A DNA stretch of 64,000 nt from Phascolarctobacterium sp. Its GTDB lineage: Bacteria; Bacillota; Negativicutes; Acidaminococcales; Acidaminococcaceae. Under the pieces are notes generated by a model, which had not been told where the DNA came from, did not search any database, and was given only the letters and a program-made list of their open reading frames with translations. The stretch is from the NCBI GenBank assembly GCA_003150755.1, contig QAMT01000023.1, positions 1 to 64,000 on the forward strand, written 5' to 3'. The translations under genes were made by a program, and so were the position numbers. Positions 58,561-64,000 of the stretch are shown here, piece by piece; positions within the stretch are counted from its first letter, which is position 1; every line of letters begins with the position of its first letter.

Positions 58561-58941
58561 TTATTTCTTTGCTTTAGCACGTTTAGCGCCGTATTTGGAA
58601 CGGCTCTGGTTGCGGTTTGCAACGCCAGCAGTATCAAGTGCACCACGAATGATATGGTAACGCACGCCCGGAAGGTCTTTTACCCTTCCGCCTCTAATCA
58701 GGACAACACTATGTTCCTGCAGATTGTGACCGATACCCGGAATGTATGCGGTAACTTCGATGCCGTTGGTCAAACGGACACGAGCAACCTTACGCAGAGC
58801 AGAGTTAGGTTTTTTAGGGGTTGTGGTATAAACCCTGGTGCAGACACCGCGTTTCTGAGGGCATTCTTTCAATGCCGGTGCGGTAGATTTTTCAACTGCA
58901 ACCTGTCTGCCTTTGCGGATTAATTGGTTAATTGTAGGCAT
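58561..58941 (-). CDS. rpsL: 30S ribosomal protein S12
   Basis: S12 (126 aa) controls decoding accuracy. MPTINQLIRKGRQVAVEKSTAPAL, TPKKPNSALRKVARVRLTNG and VLIRGGRVKDLPGVRYHI are present; the lysines of TPKKPNS and GGRVKDLPG are the wild-type, streptomycin-sensitive residues. 66 bases after the L7Ae-like gene. Confidence 0.97.
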   Translation of the reverse strand: MPTINQLIRKGRQVAVEKSTAPALKECPQKRGVCTRVYTTTPKKPNSALRKVARVRLTNGIEVTAYIPGIGHNLQEHSVVLIRGGRVKDLPGVRYHIIRGALDTAGVANRNQSRSKYGAKRAKAKK

Positions 58942-59007
58942 ATCGGCACCTCCTTCCCGAATAAATAGATTTGAATGATTATAAAAACTTCTTTTAAGAA
59001 GTCCCTA

Positions 59008-59256
59008 TCAGTCTTTAAGCACCGCGGCGGCAGCAGCCCCGACGTGGATGCCGCAGGCTTTGCCAAGTTCCTGCATTGTTTCCGCCGTTATTACTTTAAC
59101 ACCGGCGGCTTCACAGCGTTCCAAAAGCGGGCGGCTTATGCGGATATCGGCATCGGCTGCTATAAAAACCAGCCTCGCCGTTCCTTTTTCAACCGCTTTT
59201 GCCGTTTGTTTAACACCAACGACATGTTTAGTTGCTTCTGTTAACTGCTTCAGCAT
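59008..59256 (-). CDS. rplGB: L7Ae-like ribosomal protein (YbxF/rplGB type)
   Basis: An 82-aa K-turn RNA-binding protein of the L7Ae/L30e group. VVGVKQTAKAVEKGTARLVFIAADAD (residues about 13-38) is the signature. In Firmicutes it lies between rpoC and rpsL; here it starts the visible transcription unit, with no rpoBC upstream in the window. AGGAGGAT precedes the ATG. Confidence 0.9.
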   Translation of the reverse strand: MLKQLTEATKHVVGVKQTAKAVEKGTARLVFIAADADIRISRPLLERCEAAGVKVITAETMQELGKACGIHVGAAAAAVLKD

Positions 59257-59304
59257 CGGGCCATCCTCCTGAAAAAGGGCATAACTGTTCCGTGATACTG
59301 ATAT

Positions 59305-59333
59305 ATTGTACCATTACAAAAAAGGCTTGTCAA
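59305..59333 (-). promoter_or_regulatory. Strong promoter of the str-S10-spc-alpha supercluster
   Basis: Minus strand TTGACA, 17 bases, TACAAT (-35 at 59328-59333, -10 at 59305-59310), about 49 bases before the L7Ae-like gene. The rest of the 59257-59542 gap is AT-rich and holds no gene or other structure I can support. Confidence 0.85.
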
Positions 59334-59542
59334 TATTTTTTGCAACTTTTTTTGCAGGCGTAAAGCCCCATTACAGGCGCGTCTTTTTTACCACGTTCCC
59401 TAGTGTTTCATTTTACTGTTCTGTAATATTCGTTACACTAAAAAGTGCCATTTTAAGCCCTTTTCCAAAGCTCTTGGCAATAAATTTTTTATCTTATTTT
59501 AAAAAGCAAATAAAAAACCTTTAAATTTTCTTAAATTTCAGG

Positions 59543-60040
59543 TCAATTCAAAAGTGCAGGCGTCCATTTTTCTTTTAATTTTTCTAAATTCCATCTTGCA
59601 TTTGCCGGGCTTGTTGAAGGCATAGCCAAAATTTCTATCGTTCCCAATAGGTGAAAGTGGCAATATTTCTGCAAAGCACTGTAAGCCTTGCCGCCATTGC
59701 AGCAAATTCTTTTTATCTGCTTATGCGCTGACAAAAAGCCTGTCAAATCATTGTATTCTTCTTCGCGGATAGCAGAATCAAGGCTGCCTTCGCGGCGGCA
59801 ATAAGCGATTACATCCCACAAAGCAATATCGTGACGCAGCAGCATCTTTTTACGTTCTTCATAATCGTCCGGCAGTATGCCGCTGTTAAAAAGTTCAGCC
59901 ATCATCCGCCAAAAGCGGTTATTTTTATGCCCGTAATACTGCTGCAATTCCAGTGAGCGCTCGCCAGGCATTGAACCCAAAATCAAAATGCGGCTCTTAT
60001 CATCCGCCACAGGCGCAAAACATCTGCAAATATCACTCAT
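59543..60040 (-). CDS. DNA-deoxyinosine glycosylase (uracil-DNA glycosylase superfamily, family 6)
   Basis: A 165-aa base-excision enzyme removing hypoxanthine (and in some members uracil). ILILGSMPGERSLELQQYYGHKNNRFWRM (first motif, residues about 18-46, in part) and MPSTSPANAR near 143 are typical of the family. The ATG at 60040 has GGAGGG 8 bases upstream; GTG three codons earlier overlaps that site. It overlaps the radical SAM gene by 8 bases, so the two are coupled. Confidence 0.88.
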   Translation of the reverse strand: MSDICRCFAPVADDKSRILILGSMPGERSLELQQYYGHKNNRFWRMMAELFNSGILPDDYEERKKMLLRHDIALWDVIAYCRREGSLDSAIREEEYNDLTGFLSAHKQIKRICCNGGKAYSALQKYCHFHLLGTIEILAMPSTSPANARWNLEKLKEKWTPALLN

Positions 60041-61034
60041 TTTCTGCACCCTCCGCTTTTAACGGACCGTCATCCGTTCTTAAAACTTCAACCTGTGCGC
60101 CAAGGCTCTGCCAATATTTTATGTTGGCGTTTTTCTGTCCGCGCAGTTTGCTTTCTAAAGTATGCGGCACATAAATTTTTACTTTTTTACTTCCGCTCTG
60201 CAAAATTTTTAAAATCTCCGGCGTCAGTTTTTGGCGCAGCACCATGCTTTTTACAATTTCGCCAAAGGCGGGATGAAACGGCCCTGCCACGATATTGCCC
60301 GGGCTACACAATTCTTCGTCCGGCTGAAGGCCCGTGCGGATAACTTTAATGCCTGCTGCAGTAAAACTTTCCCAGGCTGCAGCGCAAAGCTCTGCTGCTT
60401 CGTCAACCGTCAGCGGCGTAAAATCACCGCGTTTATAACTATCTTCAAGCGGCGTATCCTTAATAACCAAAAGCGGATATAAACGCACCATATCCGGCTT
60501 AAGCGCAATGCTTTTGGCAACAGTGTCAAAAAAACTTGCCGCCGTTTGCCCTGGCATGCCGCACATAAGCTGCAAACCAACCTTAAAACCGTAAGCACGC
60601 AAAAGCTGCACTGCCTTGGCGACACTTGCAGCATCATGCCCGCGCTCTGCCAAAGCCAAAACCTTGTCGTCCAGCGACTGCACTCCAAGTTCAACCGTAG
60701 TTACATTATGCCGTTTTAAAAGTTCCAGTTTCTCTGCCGTAATATAATCGGGGCGAGTCGAACAACGCACACTGCCGATAACGCCTGTACCCAAAAGCTC
60801 ATCAACCGGAACAAAAAGCTCCTCCTGCAAAGCAGCATCAAGCCCGGTAAAAGAACCGCCGTAAAATGCCGCCTCATTATTTGGACCGGGTTTAACCCAT
60901 TGTAAATATTTTGTTATCTGTTCACGCACTGCTGTCGCCGAAGCAATTTTTTGCCCGCTTATTTTCTTTTGGTTGCAAAAAACGCACTGATGGGGGCAGC
61001 CAGCATGGGGAATAAAAATCGGAATAATACTCAT
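60033..61034 (-). CDS. Radical SAM protein (Elp3/HemN-like fold, uncharacterised)
   Basis: A 333-aa protein with the SAM-cluster motif GCPHQCVFCNQ (CxxxCxxC, residues about 13-23), SAM-site GGSFTGLD near 60 and VELGVQSLDDKVL near 110, plus GLQLMCGMPGQTAAS near 155. These match the Elp3-like clade often found next to rnc in Firmicutes. Substrate unknown (tRNA modification is one proposal). AAAGGAACGAAAA precedes the ATG. Confidence 0.85.
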   Translation of the reverse strand: MSIIPIFIPHAGCPHQCVFCNQKKISGQKIASATAVREQITKYLQWVKPGPNNEAAFYGGSFTGLDAALQEELFVPVDELLGTGVIGSVRCSTRPDYITAEKLELLKRHNVTTVELGVQSLDDKVLALAERGHDAASVAKAVQLLRAYGFKVGLQLMCGMPGQTAASFFDTVAKSIALKPDMVRLYPLLVIKDTPLEDSYKRGDFTPLTVDEAAELCAAAWESFTAAGIKVIRTGLQPDEELCSPGNIVAGPFHPAFGEIVKSMVLRQKLTPEILKILQSGSKKVKIYVPHTLESKLRGQKNANIKYWQSLGAQVEVLRTDDGPLKAEGAENE

Positions 61035-61122
61035 TTTTCGTTCCTTTAAATTTGTTTACTATAATAAGTATACTTTTTTGCTGAGGCACGCGCAACATTT
61101 AAAGCAATTCAGGCAATAAAAA

Positions 61123-61152
61123 ACGGCCTTGGGAGTTTATACCCAAAGCCGT
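61123..61152 (-). terminator. Terminator of rnc
   Basis: Minus strand ACGGCTTTGGG / CCCAAGGCCGT with a 7-8 base loop and TTTTTTATTG, 5 bases past the rnc stop. Confidence 0.85.
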
Positions 61153-61157
61153 AAGTT

Positions 61158-61865
61158 TTATTTTTTTAATTTTTCCAAAGCGCTTTTAGCTGCATGCTGC
61201 TCAGCTTCTTTTTTGCTGTGCCCAACGCCCTTGCCGACAATTTTACCGGCTACCGAAACCACGGTAGTAAAGGACTTGTTATGTTCCGGGCCGCTGGAAT
61301 CCGTCAGTTCGTAAACGATTTCTACATCGCCGTCACGCTGCACAATTTCCTGCAAACGTGTTTTATAATCAGAATAAATTCCGTGTTCACAGATAAAATC
61401 TAATTCAGATTTCATCAGCCCCAGCAAAAATTTTTCTGCCGCAGAGAGTCCCTGGTCAATGTAATACGCACCCAAAACCGATTCAAAAGCATCTGCAAGG
61501 ATAGAAGCCCTCTCGCGTCCGCCGGATAAATCTTCGCCTTTGCCAAGCCTTAAATACTTACCCAGCGAAATTTTATGTGCATACTGCGCAAGTGAAGTTT
61601 CGCAAACAATATGCGCGCGCAGTTTTGTCAGTTCGCCTTCATTTAGTTTTGGAAAGTTTTTGTACATATAAGTGCTGACAATAATGCTCAGCACGGAATC
61701 ACCCAAAAACTCGATGCGTTCATTATGAACAGGACGCGGCTGCTCCTTCGACTCATGCGCGAAGGATGTATGCGTCAGCGCCGTATTCAAAAGTTCTAAA
61801 TTGTCCATGGTAATTCCAAGCTGCCTGCAAAACTCCAGCAGCTCTTCCTTACGCTTACTTTGCAT
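61158..61865 (-). CDS. rnc: Ribonuclease III
   Basis: RNase III (235 aa) cleaves double-stranded RNA in rRNA processing and regulation. The signature NERIEFLGDSVLSIIVS lies near residue 40, the acidic DAFESVLGAYYIDQG near 118, and a dsRNA-binding domain (YKTRLQEIVQRDGDVEIVYE ... SKKEAEQHAAKSALEKL) near 158-233. Start chosen at 61865 (MQSKRK) after ACGGTGAT. 18 bases after fabF, the usual order. It could process the antisense RNAs predicted elsewhere in the window. Confidence 0.96.
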   Translation of the reverse strand: MQSKRKEELLEFCRQLGITMDNLELLNTALTHTSFAHESKEQPRPVHNERIEFLGDSVLSIIVSTYMYKNFPKLNEGELTKLRAHIVCETSLAQYAHKISLGKYLRLGKGEDLSGGRERASILADAFESVLGAYYIDQGLSAAEKFLLGLMKSELDFICEHGIYSDYKTRLQEIVQRDGDVEIVYELTDSSGPEHNKSFTTVVSVAGKIVGKGVGHSKKEAEQHAAKSALEKLKK

Positions 61866-61883
61866 AGCAATCACCGTTTCTGC

Positions 61884-63131
61884 TTATGCCTTATATTTTT
61901 TAAGAAGAATGCATGCATTATGGCCGCCGAAGCCGAAGTTGTTGGAAAGCGCAGCCCTTACTTCAGCTTTGCGCGCAACATTCGGAACATAGTCAAGGTC
62001 AAGGCCTTCTTCAAGGTCAGGGTCTTCATAATTGATGGTCGGCGGAACAATGCCGGTATCAATCGTCAGTGCGGTTGCAATAGCTTCAACACCGCCAGCA
62101 GCGCCAAGCAAATGTCCGGTCATGGATTTGTTGGAGCTAATCATCATTTTATAAGCATGGTCGCCAAAAATTTTCTTGGCTGCAATAGTTTCATTCAAGT
62201 CATTTCTATGAGTAGAAGTGCCGTGTGCGTTGATATAATCAACTTCATCCGGGCTGATGCCTGCATCTTTGATAGCCAGAGCCATGCATTCAGCCGGCAT
62301 TTCGCCGCTCGGGTCCGGAGCAGTAATATGGTAAGCATCGGCAGTCATGCCATAGCCTGCAATTTCGGCATAGATATGAGCGCCGCGTTTCAATGCATGT
62401 TCAAGTTCTTCCAGAACGAGAACGCCTGCGCCCTCGCCCATAACAAAGCCGTCACGTTTTTTGTCAAACGGGCAGGAAGCTTTTTCAGGATGTTCGTTAT
62501 TGGTAGAGAGTGCTTTCATATTGCCGAAGCCTGCAACAGCCAGCGGATTGATAGCTGCTTCGCTGCCGCCTGCCATCATAATGTCAGCATCGCCGTACTG
62601 GATAATCCTGAAAGCATCGCCAACACAGTTGGTGCCGGTTGCGCAAGCGGTTACAATCGCCATGTTAGGGCCTTTAAAGCCGAGCGCAATAGAAATCTGA
62701 CCGGCCGGCATATTCGGAATTTCCATCGGAATAAAGAACGGGCTGATTTTGGACGGGCCTTTTTCAGCAAATTTCAAAGTCTGTTCCAGATAGGTGTGCA
62801 TACCGCCGATACCACTGCCAACGCAAACGCCTGCTCTTACAGGGTCAATGGAAGCAAGGTCAAGTTTTGCATCTTCAACAGCCATTTTAGCCGCAGCAAC
62901 AGCAAACTGGGTAACGCGGTCCATGCGTTTGGCTTCTTTTTTGTCGATGTATTTGGTGCAGTCAAAATCTTTTACTTCACCGGCAATTCTGGTGCCGTAT
63001 TCGCTGGCATCAAACTGGGTAATCGGCCCAATGCCGGATTTACCTGCTACCAGATTATTCCAGAATTCTTCTTTGCCGCTGCCGATAGGGGTAATTGCGC
63101 CCACGCCGGTTATAACAACTCTTCTCTTCAA
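61884..63131 (-). CDS. fabF: 3-oxoacyl-ACP synthase II (KAS II)
   Basis: FabF (415 aa) elongates acyl-ACP with malonyl-ACP. The nucleophile lies in VTACATGTNCVGDAF near residue 163, followed by NAHGTSTHRND (first His) near 300 and SMTGHLLGAAGGVEA (second His) near 335. GEGAGVLVLEELEHA is also typical. 17 bases after the fabK-like gene. Confidence 0.97.
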   Translation of the reverse strand: MKRRVVITGVGAITPIGSGKEEFWNNLVAGKSGIGPITQFDASEYGTRIAGEVKDFDCTKYIDKKEAKRMDRVTQFAVAAAKMAVEDAKLDLASIDPVRAGVCVGSGIGGMHTYLEQTLKFAEKGPSKISPFFIPMEIPNMPAGQISIALGFKGPNMAIVTACATGTNCVGDAFRIIQYGDADIMMAGGSEAAINPLAVAGFGNMKALSTNNEHPEKASCPFDKKRDGFVMGEGAGVLVLEELEHALKRGAHIYAEIAGYGMTADAYHITAPDPSGEMPAECMALAIKDAGISPDEVDYINAHGTSTHRNDLNETIAAKKIFGDHAYKMMISSNKSMTGHLLGAAGGVEAIATALTIDTGIVPPTINYEDPDLEEGLDLDYVPNVARKAEVRAALSNNFGFGGHNACILLKKYKA

Positions 63132-63148
63132 AACAAATCACCTCAAAC

Positions 63149-64000
63149 TTAAATTTTTTCTATATCTTCTTTCAGCCTTCTGAAAATTTCTTTAACAGGC
63201 AGAATTTCTTTAATCTTCCACATATTGGCACCGGTAAACACAAGACCGGTTTCAACATCGCCCTGCTGAGCGCGTGTCAAAGCACGGATAATGCAGAAGC
63301 TGCGCGAGCAATGCTTCAGGCACGCATCGCAGGTTACAGGCCTTGGCTGTGTGCCGTCCAGCACTTTCTGTGCAAACGGATTTAAAATTGCGCGGCCTTT
63401 ATAACCAACCGGGCTGTCAATCTGCACAACGTCTTCTTTAGTCATCTTCAGGTAAAATTCCTTCAAAGCCGGTGCGCCGTTAGATTCTTCACTGGCAGCA
63501 AAACGGCTGCCCATCTGCACACCGTTAGCGCCAAGCTTCAGAAGCTCTGCCACATCAGCGCCGCAAACTGCGCCGCCTGCCGCGATAACAGGGATGTTAA
63601 CCGCTTTAACGATATCCGGCAAAATGGTTTTGATGGATTCCTGCGTACCAAGATGGCCGCCTGCCTCCGTTCCTTCTACAACAATAGCCGAAGCACCGAG
63701 TTTTTCGGAAATCTTGGCCAGTTTGACCGAAGAAACAATAGGAACTACTGCTACATTGTGGGCGCGGCCGATGGCGAAAATATCTCTTGAAAAACCGGCG
63801 CCGGCAACAAGCAAATCCACTTTTTCTTCAGCCGCTGTTGTAATAAGGTCGGCAAAAGCGCGTGCTGCCACCATAGCGTTAATGCCAATCATACCCTTGC
63901 CTTCGCTGAGCTTTCTTGCAAGGCGGATTTCCTGACGCAGCTCATCAAGCTCAAGGCCTGATGCCGCCACAAGGCCGACACCGCCCTCGCGTGCCACAGC
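63149..64000 (-). CDS. fabK: Enoyl-ACP reductase II / nitronate monooxygenase-family flavoprotein (partial, N-terminus outside window)
   Basis: About 283 C-terminal codons of an FMN TIM-barrel protein. DLLVAGAGFSRDIF, VEGTEAGGHLGTQESIKTIL with the catalytic His, VIAAGGAVCGADVAELLKLGANGVQMGSRF are typical of the FabK/2-nitropropane dioxygenase family. The C-terminus has an extra cysteine cluster CDACLKHCSRSFC near the end, as in some anaerobe members. The frame continues past 64000. Position directly before fabF supports FabK, but a nitronate monooxygenase-like role is possible. Confidence 0.8.
   Translation of the reverse strand, partial: AVAREGGVGLVAASGLELDELRQEIRLARKLSEGKGMIGINAMVAARAFADLITTAAEEKVDLLVAGAGFSRDIFAIGRAHNVAVVPIVSSVKLAKISEKLGASAIVVEGTEAGGHLGTQESIKTILPDIVKAVNIPVIAAGGAVCGADVAELLKLGANGVQMGSRFAASEESNGAPALKEFYLKMTKEDVVQIDSPVGYKGRAILNPFAQKVLDGTQPRPVTCDACLKHCSRSFCIIRALTRAQQGDVETGLVFTGANMWKIKEILPVKEIFRRLKEDIEKI

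Noticed and set aside
59334..59542. Possible gene in the AT-rich gap upstream of the ribosomal supercluster
   Set aside because: A 72-codon plus-strand frame exists but has no ribosome site, no family-like text and overlaps the promoter region.

Overview
The window looks like a diderm Firmicute of the class Negativicutes, most likely an Acidaminococcaceae/Phascolarctobacterium-type anaerobe. This is inferred from the gene set, not from a search. The pointers are Firmicute-type ribosomal genes (zinc S14, L27 with a cleavable N-terminus plus its protease Prp) together with an outer-membrane autotransporter, a BioW-type biotin pathway, an AbgT transporter, a cysteine phytase, and oxygen-defence and iron-sparing genes (desulfoferrodoxin, flavodoxin). 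Almost every gene lies on the minus strand.

Layout from low to high coordinate. (1) 1-4982: biotin operon bioB-bioW-bioF-bioD-bioA with a consensus promoter and two BirA-like operators. (2) 5038-10036: a very AT-rich island holding a membrane histidine kinase, two response regulators with paralogous receiver domains but unusual outputs (one with a Csx1/Csm6-like HEPN RNase signature, one with a RelE-like tail), a secreted or anchored nuclease, and a divergent small basic protein. (3) 10047-15455: trxA-trxB, rplU-prp-rpmA with a leader, rng, a CGGC protein and an AI-2E family transporter. (4) 15588-29484: tRNA-Arg(CCG), a VWA / macro-domain pair, phytase with a broken signal peptide, asparaginase, a DUF3089 hydrolase, M20 amidohydrolase plus a decayed M20 remnant, AbgT transporter, a DUF3298 lipoprotein-like protein, an ABC exporter set and alkaline phosphatase. 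(5) 29564-34061: two copies of a ~367-bp element that looks like a type I toxin-antitoxin module, bracketing an HTH protein, an autotransporter and a sigma-like gene split by an in-frame TGA. (6) 34118-40056: desulfoferrodoxin, ZIP transporter, an iron-linked DUF3793-flavodoxin operon, uracil-DNA glycosylase, lipase, cold-shock protein, GIY-YIG protein and cyclophilin. (7) 40217-59256: one uninterrupted str-S10-spc-alpha ribosomal supercluster from the L7Ae-like gene and rpsL down to rplQ, lacking map and not preceded by rpoBC. (8) 59543-64000: deoxyinosine/uracil glycosylase, radical SAM protein, rnc, fabF and a partial fabK-like gene.

The most notable finding is the three-gene kinase/regulator cassette at 5599-9691, which seems to connect phosphorelay signalling to RNA cleavage instead of transcription. 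The second is the pair of convergent-RNA elements with a conserved 32-residue hydrophobic peptide, covarying hairpins and a 5'-3' long-distance pairing. Both were recognised by eye and need structure or profile searches to confirm.
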